NCBI GenBank assembly: GCA_005888735.1
Contig: VBBN01000037.1
Coordinates: 1 to 64,000 of the forward strand
DNA: 64,000 nt
Direction of reading: 5' to 3'
From: Candidatus Bathyarchaeota archaeon
Lineage (GTDB): Archaea > Thermoproteota > Bathyarchaeia > 40CM-2-53-6
The notes beneath the pieces were generated by a model. That model made no database searches, had not been told where the DNA came from, and was given only the letters and a program-made list of their open reading frames with translations. The position numbers were made by a program, and so were the translations under genes. Of the stretch, positions 54,540 to 63,715 are shown piece after piece (position 1 is the stretch's first letter; each line of letters begins with the position of its first letter).

Positions 54540-55388
54540 TTGAAAACTACGAAGGGCGTCCTAGTTGTCCTAGTCGCCGTTCTAGCAACAATCTTCTTTC
54601 AACCCGGGTATTCTATTCTTAGTCCTCAAGAATTCGCGATTCTCAACAGTGGAGACAAGCTCGTCATACTATCGGACCAGTCTTCCATCCAAACTGTCGT
54701 GGTGAGAGGTAACCTAACCGCCGCCTCGTGGTCGAAGGCTTACTTCTCGAGGAACTTCACGCTGACGTCAAACTCGACAAGCACCTACACGTTAAACATC
54801 TGGTCATCCTATCCTGGCCCCTACACGACCTCGGTGAACGTGAGAGATCACGTGCGAGGCTCCTCTAGCCAAGTTGCGTCATACTTCGTGTCGGGAGGAG
54901 ACCTAAACCTCACCGTACTGGCGACGTTCCAGGCTCCCGGTCCGGGCTCAGATGGATCGCTGGGACTTCCATCTTTCTACGAGTGGGTGTCACAGTTCGG
55001 GGGCGCGTTTCCTGTCTGGGTCAAGCTTCTCTACCTTGTGCTAGGGGTCCAGTTCGCATTTGTTGGGTTCAACTGGGTCAAGTTCGAGGACGAGCGGCGA
55101 CGAATTGAAGGTCACTTGCCGCCTCTCGACTTGGGGAACAAGATCTACCTGTGGACAGACGTGGCGTTCAGAGCGCTTCTGGTCGGGTTCGCTATTAGCC
55201 TCTCAGTGATGGTGGGAGAGGCCTTGATCGTAGGCCTGGCGCAATACCTCTTTCTCGTTAATTTAACAATAGTTCCCCTTCTTGATTTCTTCTCGCTTTT
55301 CTTCTTCGCAGTGGTCGCCGCCCTTGTCTATTTGGCCCGTGAGGGAATGGATCGACTGCTCGATTTGAAACCGATAATGGAGGACTAG
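54540..55388 (+). CDS. Exported membrane protein upstream of the AAA-Lon protease
   Basis: A 282-residue protein with an N-terminal signal anchor (VLVVLVAVLATIFFQPGYSIL), a Ser/Thr-rich beta-type outer domain of about 140 residues, and three or four helices at the C-terminus (VWVKLLYLVLGVQFAFVGF and others), ending with a short cytoplasmic tail. The gene lies 94 bp before the tandem-AAA/Lon gene in the same direction. It is a candidate substrate receptor or anchor for that protease, which is inference from position. Unknown family. Confidence 0.7.
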   Translation: MKTTKGVLVVLVAVLATIFFQPGYSILSPQEFAILNSGDKLVILSDQSSIQTVVVRGNLTAASWSKAYFSRNFTLTSNSTSTYTLNIWSSYPGPYTTSVNVRDHVRGSSSQVASYFVSGGDLNLTVLATFQAPGPGSDGSLGLPSFYEWVSQFGGAFPVWVKLLYLVLGVQFAFVGFNWVKFEDERRRIEGHLPPLDLGNKIYLWTDVAFRALLVGFAISLSVMVGEALIVGLAQYLFLVNLTIVPLLDFFSLFFFAVVAALVYLAREGMDRLLDLKPIMED

Positions 55389-55482
55389 AAAGACGCCGAA
55401 CAAACTGAGGGTCGCCTCGAACGACGATCAGCTTTCGGAGTTTCTCTTTGGATCTGTAAGGCCATGGTGGGACCGCCACTCA

Positions 55483-58188
55483 TTGTTGAGAAAGATGCTC
55501 TATCTACCGCTTAGAACAGTGGACAAGTCTTACGGTCGGTGGAGCAAGGCAAGGGTCTCGCCTAGAAGGTTCCGGAAGATTCAGGAGAGGCTGGACAGGG
55601 AGTATCCTCCAGACAAGTTTTCCCCCTCGAACCTAATTGGACGGGACAAGGAGTTCAACCTCCTTCTCGATTCGTTCAGGTTGCACGTCTTGCGCCATCC
55701 GATTCTTACTAAATACTTTGGCAGAGAAGAGCTTCCCAAAGCCGTCTGCCTCGCGGGTGACAGTGGAACAGGCAAGACGTTCCTGACCATGGTCGGACTT
55801 CGGGAGATGTTACTGGAGGGGTTCAGGAGCGGGGTCCTAGTGACACCGGTCATCCTCAAAGGCTCTGATGTCTACTCCGAGTTCTACGGGAAGAGTACAA
55901 GGCAGCTTGGAAGGTTCCTGGACTACGCCAGCTCTGTCCCGTCGGTGGTGTATATTGATGAGTTTCAGAGTTTCGGTCGCAAGGTCAAAGGGGAGACGGG
56001 GGCAGAAATCGAAGATACCAGGTTGCAGGATGAGCTGAACAGGTGGCTTGACAAGATTGTAAGCGGGAAATCTCGGACCCTGGTCATTGTCGCAACGAAC
56101 GCGTACGAGAAGATTCGAGAAGACATCCGGCGCAGGTTGACCAAAGTTAGTCTCAACGACGGCATAACACGCGAAATGCTTCTTGCTGTTGTCAACGATT
56201 TTCTCAAGCGGGAAGGATGGACCAATATCAAAGGAGAAGACCTACTCGATCTTCTGGAGAGAGAGGTCACAATCCGCCGTCGAAGCTCGCTGACCCCAAG
56301 CGACATCCAGGAGATATTTCGAGAGGTCCGGAAGACAAAGGAGGCTCCGTTCAGGGAGAGGTTCCGAGACCCCAAGTCGACTCTCAAAGACTTCGAGAAG
56401 CCGAAACTCACCGCCATCATCGATGACTTCGTCACGGCAGCGCGCACTATGAAGTTCTACTCTGAACAGGAAAAGTCCCAGGAGATTACGGACGCCGTCT
56501 ACGTGATGAAGCCCAAGGTCTCCCGAGACGACATTGGGGGACTGCACGACTTGAAGCATAAGATTCTGAACCATGTCGCGCTAGCATTCAACCCCTCGAT
56601 GGCCGAGTTGGGCCACGAGTCCAACCCGCGCTTCTTCCTCCTGGGACCCCCAGGAACAGGGAAGACGTTGATGGCGATGGTAGCAGCCGCCGAGAACAGT
56701 GCAGGTTTCATCAAAGTCAGAGGCGGCGAATTGATGAGCGGAGCAAGTTACATGGGAGACCCGGAGAAGCGCATCAAGGAACTCTTCGCCCTCGTCCGAC
56801 AGAAGAGCCCGTGCATACTACTCCTAGACGAGGCGGATGCGATATTCTGGGGCGCAGACCCGACAAGCAACAAGATTCTCGCACAGGTCAAAGCCGAGCT
56901 GAGTGAACTCCGGCCCGAGGACAGGGTTGTTGTGATCGCCACGTCTAACAAGGAACAGCTCATCGACCAGGCTACACGTGATCGTTTCGAACCGAATATA
57001 TTCTACGTTCATGCACCGTTGAACGATAGCGAGTGGAACGAGGTGGTTGGGATCCATCTGAGAAAATTCCAGCGATTCCTTCACCCTGAGGTCGAGTCTC
57101 CTAAGATAACCAAGATGTTCCGTCGAGAGAGGATTCTCAGCCCGAGAGGGGCAGCGGAGACCGTTGCGGAAGCGCACCGGCTGTGGGCGTCGGAGGTGGC
57201 GGCTGCGAGGGAGATTACTAAGGCTCTGGGAAAAGTGGAGGCTGACCTGCAAGTCCACACGAAGTACCAGGAGGACCTTGACAGACTGGACTTGATGCTT
57301 TCGGCCTACACGCAAGAAGGAATCAACCTCACGCGAGACATCGTGGGCCAGGACAATTACAAGATACGACTCTTCCACTTCGAACGTGCGATATCCAGTT
57401 TGGAGTCGCTCGAGGACAAGGAACACCGGGAGATTGCCGAGGCCTTGATTCTGCCACAAGCGACTGCCGGAGTGACCTACGGCTTATACACAAGTGACCG
57501 TGGAAGCGGAGGAATATTGACGATACAGTGCACTGTCCGCCCCTTAAGCCAAGGGGAGAAGAATGTCTCTGTCACCGGGCAGGCGAGCTCCATGATGATG
57601 GGACAGTCATTTGTCCCAGATGATAGTGTTGTTCAGAGTGCCGAAAACGCTGTGGAAGCGGCTAGATCATGGCTATGGTCTAGGACAAGGGTCAACCTCG
57701 CAAAATTCCATATCCACTTCCAGATCAGAAGTATCCTAGAAGGCGCGCCTGGACAGGGAGTCTCGGGTCCGAGCGCTGGTTACGCGATGCTTAACGCGCT
57801 TGTCTCAGAACTCTCGAACATTCCAGTGTCCCTGTCCAAAGTGATGACAGGAACCATTGGGCTGAAGATGGATGTCGGACCGGTCGGCGGACTTGGGGGC
57901 AGGGGGCGTGAGGCGGGGAAGTTGGTGGGGATGCTGAAGGCGGAAAAGGTGAAGATAACGGATATTCTGGTCCCCTATGCCAATTTCAAGAATGCCACCG
58001 ACGAGATGAAGGTGGTCCAGGACGAGGGCATCAATGTGCACCCGATAACGAATGCCCATGAGGGCTGGCCGGTACTGTTCTCGTTGAACTCCGAGGAGCT
58101 AGCGAAGAAGATTCGAGCGGCTTTGATCGAGAGGGAGTCGCTTGTCGATGTCGAGTCTACTGCCGCACGGTTTGTAAAAAGTTCCTGA
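55483..58188 (+). CDS. Tandem AAA+ ATPase with C-terminal Lon-type protease domain
   Basis: A 901-residue fusion. The first AAA+ module has Walker A GDSGTGKT (about residues 92-99) and Walker B VVYIDEF (155-161). The second has GPPGTGKT (387-394) and ILLLDEAD (446-453), with IATSNK as sensor 1. From about residue 690 the sequence follows the Lon proteolytic fold: GVSGPSAGYAML with the nucleophile Ser (about 764), then MTGTIGLKMDVGPVGGLGG. In Lon the catalytic Lys follows G-G-L; here GGRGREAGK stands there, so the Lys position is uncertain. A coiled linker (residues 560-640) separates the ATPase and protease. Ordinary archaeal LonB has one AAA module and membrane helices; this protein has two and no helices. 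Overlaps guaAA's 3' end by 32 bp. Confidence 0.88.
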   Translation: MLRKMLYLPLRTVDKSYGRWSKARVSPRRFRKIQERLDREYPPDKFSPSNLIGRDKEFNLLLDSFRLHVLRHPILTKYFGREELPKAVCLAGDSGTGKTFLTMVGLREMLLEGFRSGVLVTPVILKGSDVYSEFYGKSTRQLGRFLDYASSVPSVVYIDEFQSFGRKVKGETGAEIEDTRLQDELNRWLDKIVSGKSRTLVIVATNAYEKIREDIRRRLTKVSLNDGITREMLLAVVNDFLKREGWTNIKGEDLLDLLEREVTIRRRSSLTPSDIQEIFREVRKTKEAPFRERFRDPKSTLKDFEKPKLTAIIDDFVTAARTMKFYSEQEKSQEITDAVYVMKPKVSRDDIGGLHDLKHKILNHVALAFNPSMAELGHESNPRFFLLGPPGTGKTLMAMVAAAENSAGFIKVRGGELMSGASYMGDPEKRIKELFALVRQKSPCILLLDEADAIFWGADPTSNKILAQVKAELSELRPEDRVVVIATSNKEQLIDQATRDRFEPNIFYVHAPLNDSEWNEVVGIHLRKFQRFLHPEVESPKITKMFRRERILSPRGAAETVAEAHRLWASEVAAAREITKALGKVEADLQVHTKYQEDLDRLDLMLSAYTQEGINLTRDIVGQDNYKIRLFHFERAISSLESLEDKEHREIAEALILPQATAGVTYGLYTSDRGSGGILTIQCTVRPLSQGEKNVSVTGQASSMMMGQSFVPDDSVVQSAENAVEAARSWLWSRTRVNLAKFHIHFQIRSILEGAPGQGVSGPSAGYAMLNALVSELSNIPVSLSKVMTGTIGLKMDVGPVGGLGGRGREAGKLVGMLKAEKVKITDILVPYANFKNATDEMKVVQDEGINVHPITNAHEGWPVLFSLNSEELAKKIRAALIERESLVDVESTAARFVKSS

Positions 58189-58741
58189 AAATCTCAGAGC
58201 CCTTGGAGGTATGAGAGACTTCAGGGTGGAACTGGACCCCGAAGATTCTCCCATTTTCATGCCGCATCGCTTGTGCCGTGCAGTTGTCAGAATGAGCGAG
58301 GAGGTGGAAGCCGGGCGGTGATTTCACGACCTCGTCGGTGTGCGACTCCCACGCTGTGAAGGATGGACCGACGCCAGTGAGAATGGTGTCCTCACTGTCC
58401 ACGGATATTTCGACGGGGCCGTATTCGGGCTTCTTGGCAATATCAGTCTCGCCGCCGAAAGCCTTCGCCAGTAACTGGTGAGTAACGCAGATGCAGAGCA
58501 TCGGCAGAGTGACCCCCCTGATTAGCTGGACGGCGTCGGCGAGTTCCCTTGGCAGGTTTTCTAGCTGTCGGACGCTTTGCGGGCCTCCGCCCATGACCAA
58601 CCCGTCAGCCTTCAATCTCTCCAACTCCTCGGGAGTGGTCGAGGATGGAAGGAGTTTGGACTCGATGCCGAGGTCTTGGAGAGACCTGGTTATCAGGTGG
58701 TTGTATTGCCCTTTGACGTAGACGACGGGAACGAAGGTCAT
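58157..58741 (-). CDS. guaAA: GMP synthase, glutamine amidotransferase subunit
   Basis: A 194-residue class I glutaminase that supplies ammonia to the synthetase subunit. It has VMGGGPQSV, LCICVTHQLLAKAFGG (nucleophile Cys, normally G-I-C-x-G-H), AWESHTDEV and FGVQFHPEVSHT (catalytic His and Glu). The Gly after the Cys is replaced (C-V-T-H-Q), which is unusual. Its start lies 1 bp after the stop of guaAB, as in archaeal split GMP synthases. Confidence 0.9.
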   Translation of the reverse strand: MTFVPVVYVKGQYNHLITRSLQDLGIESKLLPSSTTPEELERLKADGLVMGGGPQSVRQLENLPRELADAVQLIRGVTLPMLCICVTHQLLAKAFGGETDIAKKPEYGPVEISVDSEDTILTGVGPSFTAWESHTDEVVKSPPGFHLLAHSDNCTAQAMRHENGRIFGVQFHPEVSHTSKGSEIFRNFLQTVRQ

Positions 58742-58742
58742 C

Positions 58743-59951
58743 TCATTCGAACTCGACTGTCCCGGGTGGTTTTGGCGTTATGTCGTAGTAGACCCGGCTT
58801 ACGTCTTCGATGTCGAGGATGGAGTCTGCAATGTCCTTCAGGACTTTCCATGGAACCTTGGCGACGGCCGCAGTCATGAAATCCCGTGTTGTGACAGCGC
58901 GGATTACGACGGAGAGCGAGCCTCCCCCTCTCTTTTCCTTCACGAGAAATGCGACTCTTGTCAAGTCTTGGGATTTCTCGACCAACGCTGATTGTAATCT
59001 TCCCAGTTTGTCGGGGAGCCAACCGTACGCTTCTCTGCTCTCCTCGATGAGCTTGACCCCACAGAGCCGGCCATAGCTTCTCACGTCTCCTTTCACTCCT
59101 GTGACGCGCTGTTCGAAGACGTCGGTGCGAACTTCGTTAGTTGGAAGGCCAAGTGCCTCTGCGCTATTGTCGCGAAGGGCCTTGAATGTGGGATCTGACG
59201 AGAAATCGTTCTCGATTACGGCGGCAAAATACTGGTCGTAAGAGAGGGGTCCGAGCTTGTTCTCAACGAGCTGGGTGGCAGACTTGAGAACCTGAAGCTT
59301 AGTCTTGGTAACCGCGCCGATACAACGGACGAGGAGGCCTGGTCCCGGGAATGGTTGTCTTCCGGCAAGGTCTGGTGGAAGGTCGAGCTGTCGACCAACG
59401 CTGCGCACCTGGTCTTTGTAGAGATCCGCCAGAGGCTCTAGAACTTTGAAACCATAAGTGGCGACGGGGTCTATTCCCACCTGTTCCAGAACGTTGTGCT
59501 GGGTCTTGATTCCGCCCTGCGTTTCTATCCAGTCGGGGGCGATTGTTCCCTGGACGAGGAACTCACAGCCCTCTCTCGCGGCCTCGTCCTTGAGAACTTG
59601 GTAGAATGTCTCGCGAAACTTGTTTCTTTTCTCCTCAGCTAGAAAAGTGCCTTTCACAGCTTCCAAGAATCGTCCTCCTGCGTGGATGAGCCTGACCTTA
59701 ATTCCCAGAGGAGGCGAGGAGAGCTTGGCCCTGACCTTCTCAGGCTCATCTAACCTCATAAATCCTGTGTCTATCAGAACAGGGATTAGGTTGTCGCCGA
59801 GGGCTTGCTTGGCTAGAACAGTTGCGACGGTGCTGTCGACCCCACCTGATATTGCTGCAATGGCCTTTTTTCCAGAAGTGATTTCTCGTAGTTTGGCTGT
59901 CTGGGCCGATAAGAAGCTGGCCGGGTGGAAACCCTGGACCTGAGCCGACAA
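58743..59951 (-). CDS. guaAB: GMP synthase, PP-loop ATP pyrophosphatase subunit
   Basis: Converts XMP to GMP with ATP and ammonia. The PP-loop is AIAAISGGVDSTVATVL, followed by VLIDTGFMRLDE and QGTIAPDWIE, and the C-terminal dimerisation domain ends in RVYYDITPKPPGTVEFE, the family signature. The ORF track starts at ATG 60065 with about 40 unrelated residues; I prefer TTG 59951, about 25-35 bp after an A/T box (AAGAATAAATTG on the minus strand). It is first in a two-gene operon with guaAA. Confidence 0.9.
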   Translation of the reverse strand: MSAQVQGFHPASFLSAQTAKLREITSGKKAIAAISGGVDSTVATVLAKQALGDNLIPVLIDTGFMRLDEPEKVRAKLSSPPLGIKVRLIHAGGRFLEAVKGTFLAEEKRNKFRETFYQVLKDEAAREGCEFLVQGTIAPDWIETQGGIKTQHNVLEQVGIDPVATYGFKVLEPLADLYKDQVRSVGRQLDLPPDLAGRQPFPGPGLLVRCIGAVTKTKLQVLKSATQLVENKLGPLSYDQYFAAVIENDFSSDPTFKALRDNSAEALGLPTNEVRTDVFEQRVTGVKGDVRSYGRLCGVKLIEESREAYGWLPDKLGRLQSALVEKSQDLTRVAFLVKEKRGGGSLSVVIRAVTTRDFMTAAVAKVPWKVLKDIADSILDIEDVSRVYYDITPKPPGTVEFE

Positions 59952-60076
59952 CCATCCGCCACTTGGTATCGAGGCGGACCTGGACAATTTATTCTTTACC
60001 GATGGGTTCCCCGAATTTCTTGGTTCGCTGATTGGAGGGGTTGGGGACTTATCTGTGTTGACCATCCCATACTCAG

Positions 60077-60559
60077 TTGGACGGAGTCCATGTTGAGGCG
60101 TTTGGAACAGTAGGTCTCAGATTGCGCAGGAAAATTTGGGTTTTGATTATCTTGCTCGGGATGCTTGTAGACGTGGTTCTTGCCGATTCTCCGGGCCCCG
60201 TTCCATTTGCGCAAGCTGTCGCGAGTGCTGAGCACGATCCCGTTTTTCTCTCGCTTCTCACGCGTGTTATCAACGGGTCTACAGTCAATGCGACTTACGT
60301 GTACCTCGGACACACCAATAACATAGCGCGGGACTACTATTGTGTCCACAATTTCTATGAGATGTGGCTACACAACTACAACCCATTCCACCAGTACACA
60401 ACAACGTCGCTAATCTTTGCCGTCTTGTGGCAAGCCCACTTGCAGGCCCAGTATAGGCCCTACGGGGTCGATCTCTTTGTCCAGGTGAACCCGACCGCCG
60501 GACAAATCCTCAATGTCGAGCGGTACCCACCGTGCGTGGGGCCTCCAACTCCGCCGTAG
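60077..60559 (+). CDS. Exported hypothetical protein
   Basis: A 160-residue protein with a signal segment (IWVLIILLGMLVDVVLA) and an outer domain with many Tyr/Asn/His residues (YLGHTNNIARDYYCVHNFYE), two Cys that could form a disulfide, and a Pro-rich end. The start is TTG 60077. Unknown family. It is divergent from guaAB. Confidence 0.55.
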   Translation: MDGVHVEAFGTVGLRLRRKIWVLIILLGMLVDVVLADSPGPVPFAQAVASAEHDPVFLSLLTRVINGSTVNATYVYLGHTNNIARDYYCVHNFYEMWLHNYNPFHQYTTTSLIFAVLWQAHLQAQYRPYGVDLFVQVNPTAGQILNVERYPPCVGPPTPP

Positions 60560-60629
60560 TACCCTGTACTGGAAGAGGTAGACTCGCAGATTTGTCCGAA
60601 TCACTCTTTATCAACTTCGAAGCGTGTAG

Positions 60630-62261
60630 TTGGACGGAAAACGGTTGGCTTTAGCTGTACCGCAGATTATCGGCAAGGGCACCTGGCTCGACAGAGTAGC
60701 TTCAGAGATAATCGAGCGGGAGAAACAACTAGGCCGGGATACAAGGAGCCTCCGGGTTGAAAGCGGACTCGGTGCCTCGGGCATTCCCCATCTTGGAACC
60801 TATGGCGACGGGGCGAGAGCCTTCGGTGTAAAGATGGCTCTCACAGTGGAGGGCATTCAGGGCGAGTACATTGCGTTTTCTGACGACAAGGATGGTCTTC
60901 GGAAGGTACCCGCTGGCCTGGCGAAGTCTCTGCAGAAGTACCTTGGGTTTCCCGTGTCCAACGTTCCAGATCCTTTCGATTGCCATGAAAGCTATGGTCA
61001 GCACATGAGCCTCCTTCTACTAGACGCCTTAGATAAGACTCGGATAACCTACCGCGCTGTCTTCGCGTCCGAGGCATACAAGCAAGGGGTGTTCAACACT
61101 CAGATTGAGAAAATCCTGCAGAACTCGGAGCGTGTGGGGGAAATTATCCAGGAGACACTTGGTCAAGAGAAGTACACGGAGGTTCTACCGTACTTTCCCG
61201 TATGTTCTAGCTGTGGCCGCATCTCAACAACACGAGCGCTAGACTATGACTCCGCCACGCACTCGGTCACGTATGCCTGTGAGGGGATTGAATTGCGCGG
61301 TGGAAACTTGGAAGGTTGCGGATACGATGGAGAGGTGGACGTTCGGTCTGGGAATGGGAAGCTCAGCTGGAAAGTAGAGTTCGCAGCGCGATGGTCTGCG
61401 CTAAGAATCAACTACGAGGCATACGGAAAAGACCTCATCGAGTCTGTCAAAGCTAACGACCGAGTCATGGAGGAGATCCTTGGCGAGCCTGCTCCGTACC
61501 ACACTCGCTACGAGCATTTTATCGACAAGACAGGAGCGAAACTGTCCAAGTCTACTGGGAATGTTATTGCCCCGCAGCTCTGGTTGCGATACGGGTCTCC
61601 CGAGACGCTTTTGCTGTTGATGTACAAGAGGAGCGTCGGTTCGAGGCCTGTCTGGCTGCGAGACATTCCCACCTACATCGCCGAGGTGGATGAGCTTGAG
61701 GATGTCTACTTTGGGAAAAAGAAGGTGACGGATATGAAGGAGCTGGCTCGGCTCACAGGGCTCTACGAGTATTGCTGGACGCTGCAACCGCCCGAGAAGC
61801 CATCACTCCACGTTCCCCACAACCTCTTGGTCTACCTAGCGAAGGTGGCACCCAAGGGAAGGGAACGAGAATTCGTTCTGGAGAAACTAGCAGGGTACGG
61901 GTACAAACCGGCAATAGACGATAAGCAGTTCGAAGAGCGCTTGGAAAGAGCATTCAATTGGGCGCGCGAAGTGGAGACGTTCACCGCACCTGACGTCAAG
62001 GTTGAAGGGGCTGAGAGAGATGCAGTGTTGGAACTGGCAGGGATTGTGAACGCTAGTAGCGACGAGACCTACCTCCAGAACGCAGTTTTCAGTTTGGCCA
62101 AGAAGCACGGCTTGGAACCGGGGCGTCTCTTCAAGACCTTGTACAGGATACTAATCGGGTCCGAGTCAGGTCCAAGGCTTGGACCCTACATTATCGCGAT
62201 GGGACAAGAGAATGTTGCATCGGCGCTGGTCAAGTCCGCAAAGACGAGCGGGGGAAGCTAG
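60630..62261 (+). CDS. lysS: Lysyl-tRNA synthetase, class I
   Basis: A 543-residue archaeal class I LysRS that charges tRNA-Lys. HIGH-type motif SGIPHLGTYGD, KMSKS motif AKLSKSTGNVI, and a zinc-binding set (CSSCG and CEG...C) in the connective region. The C-terminal alpha-helix cage matches the family. The start is TTG 60630. The downstream acetyltransferase gene starts 4 bp after its stop. Confidence 0.94.
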   Translation: MDGKRLALAVPQIIGKGTWLDRVASEIIEREKQLGRDTRSLRVESGLGASGIPHLGTYGDGARAFGVKMALTVEGIQGEYIAFSDDKDGLRKVPAGLAKSLQKYLGFPVSNVPDPFDCHESYGQHMSLLLLDALDKTRITYRAVFASEAYKQGVFNTQIEKILQNSERVGEIIQETLGQEKYTEVLPYFPVCSSCGRISTTRALDYDSATHSVTYACEGIELRGGNLEGCGYDGEVDVRSGNGKLSWKVEFAARWSALRINYEAYGKDLIESVKANDRVMEEILGEPAPYHTRYEHFIDKTGAKLSKSTGNVIAPQLWLRYGSPETLLLLMYKRSVGSRPVWLRDIPTYIAEVDELEDVYFGKKKVTDMKELARLTGLYEYCWTLQPPEKPSLHVPHNLLVYLAKVAPKGREREFVLEKLAGYGYKPAIDDKQFEERLERAFNWAREVETFTAPDVKVEGAERDAVLELAGIVNASSDETYLQNAVFSLAKKHGLEPGRLFKTLYRILIGSESGPRLGPYIIAMGQENVASALVKSAKTSGGS

Positions 62262-62264
62262 GCT

Positions 62265-62705
62265 ATGCTTGCCGTTCCCGCGCTTGAGGTCAGAAGAGTT
62301 CTGCCGGGCGACATGGACGAGGTTGTGGAGTTGGAGAAGGCTTCTTTTGATGATCCCTATCCAAGGTATTTCCTTGAACAGCTAGCTGCCGCTCACCCCG
62401 ACACGTTTCTCGTTGCTTCCACGGAAGGCGAGATATTGGGATATACTGTCGTCGACATGTGGGAGGACCACGACCACCTCATATCCATAGCAGTTCACTC
62501 TGAATGGCGAAGAAGAGGAATCGGACGTCGTCTCCTCCTAGCACTGGATGCGGCACTTGGAAATCGGCGACCCATGCGACTGGAGGTCAGAAGAAGCAAC
62601 ACCGAAGCAATTCAGTTCTACCTGAAAAATGGATTCACAAAAACTAGGACGGATGAAGGATACTACCAAGATGGCGAAGACGCACTCATAATGGAAAGAG
62701 CATAG
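62265..62705 (+). CDS. RimI-like GNAT acetyltransferase
   Basis: A 146-residue GNAT: VRRVLPGDMDEVVELEKASF at the N-terminus, ISIAVHSEWRRRGIGRRLLL (acetyl-CoA binding), MRLEVRRSNTEAIQFYLKNGF. It is close to the Ard1/RimI group and probably acetylates protein N-termini. It follows lysS by 3 bp on the same strand, so it is in an operon. A second member of the family is at 49775. Confidence 0.88.
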   Translation: MLAVPALEVRRVLPGDMDEVVELEKASFDDPYPRYFLEQLAAAHPDTFLVASTEGEILGYTVVDMWEDHDHLISIAVHSEWRRRGIGRRLLLALDAALGNRRPMRLEVRRSNTEAIQFYLKNGFTKTRTDEGYYQDGEDALIMERA

Positions 62706-62959
62706 CCGAATGTGGGCAGAGAGATGCCCAAGCCTTAGCTTGGCCTGACCACGCGGTTCGGCTACACGCACCGTTTTCGGAGTCTACATTCGGGACCAAG
62801 TTTTGAAGAGTCCTATGTAAGGAGAAGAGAAGGCTCGAGGTATCAGGAGGGGTGTGCCTTGCGGGGATCGCGCATGGTCATGCCTGACTCGATCAACCTG
62901 AAAAATTTGCAACGAAGTTCCAACCTTGGATTGCGGACTAGCATTCCTACAAATATCCT

Positions 62960-63005
62960 GGCGGGCTGGATTCGAACCCGCGACTCCCCTTCAGAATAAG
63001 GCATT
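62960..63005 (-). other. tRNA-like 3' fragment
   Basis: Minus strand reads CTGAAGGGGAGTCGCGGG, then TTCGAATCC and AGCCCGCCA. The T-loop (TTCGAAT) and the last 11 nt (CCAGCCCGCCA) equal those of the tRNA-Arg at 63574, but the T-stem is short by about 4 nt and no matching 5' acceptor (GGGCTGG) lies upstream. It is a degenerate tRNA or a remnant of integration. Confidence 0.4.
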
Positions 63006-63053
63006 TGGCGGCGCATGTTGGAGAGGCTTCCATCCGATCTTAGGGTGCAATTC

Positions 63054-63338
63054 TTAGAGGGCTTTTGATAATAGGTCATAGAATGGTGAAAGTGTCAGGG
63101 CTTTGTTTCCAACCAGAGCACCACAAGAGTCACAAACACAGGAAGCCTTCATGATCGTCGCTTTTCTAGGCCTTGGAAAGGTTACCCATTCGTTGGCAGA
63201 ATCCGCCAACAGAGGCAAGAACAGTGCAGGAATGCCCCGAAATGGAAGACCTGTGAAAAAGAGAACTAATGCAAATGGAGCGTACCCTGAGAATTGGATA
63301 AGACTGCCAATCAGGACATTGATTGGAAAAGGCCACAT
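63054..63338 (-). CDS. Membrane protein with C-terminal Cys motif
   Basis: From ATG 63338 the product has about 94 residues: two hydrophobic segments (INVLIGSLIQFSGYAPFALVL, FRGIPALFLPLL) and a tail with CVCDSCGALVGNKAL, a possible zinc site. The tracked ORF begins at 63407. It lies between the tRNA-like fragment and the tRNA-Arg gene. Function unknown; coding status moderate. Confidence 0.45.
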   Translation of the reverse strand: MWPFPINVLIGSLIQFSGYAPFALVLFFTGLPFRGIPALFLPLLADSANEWVTFPRPRKATIMKASCVCDSCGALVGNKALTLSPFYDLLSKAL

Positions 63339-63573
63339 GGGCACTGATTGAAGACGGCAGAGGTTTGAGATGGGTGATTCCAATTGACAGGAAACAAATG
63401 CTCCCAATTGGTGTAGGATAGCACATGACTCTTCAGAACTTGGTGGCCAGGGAATGTGGCTTTGAAAGGTACTGGGACTAATGTCAAGGCAGAAGATGAA
63501 AAGCCCCGGGACTTCCCTGCTATCAATGTACTATATAGTGACCCTGCTTGGCTTGGTGTTCCTGTTTGTGTAA

Positions 63574-63652
63574 TGGCGGGCTGGGTGGGATTCGAACCCA
63601 CGATTTGCGGCTCCGCAGGCCGCCGTCTTGGTCCTGGCTCGACTACCAGCCC
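63574..63652 (-). tRNA. tRNA-Arg (anticodon GCG)
   Basis: The minus strand folds as a full cloverleaf. Acceptor GGGCTGG pairs with CCAGCCC, D-arm GTC/GAC, anticodon stem GCGGC/GCCGC with loop CTGCGGA (anticodon GCG), T-arm GTGGG/CCCAC with TTCGAAT. The discriminator is G and the CCA end is encoded in the DNA (63574-63576). No intron. It would read CGC/CGU arginine codons. Confidence 0.9.
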
Positions 63653-63715
63653 GTAGGCACGAGCGGAGTTGGGAGGTCTTATTAGCGATTTCACCCCGAG
63701 ATTGATTCGATATAC

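Noticed and set aside
62960-63005. Possible complete tRNA-Arg(TCT) or tRNA-Gln(CTG)
   Set aside because: The anticodon stem pairs badly, the T-stem is short, and no 5' acceptor strand matching the 3' end is found.
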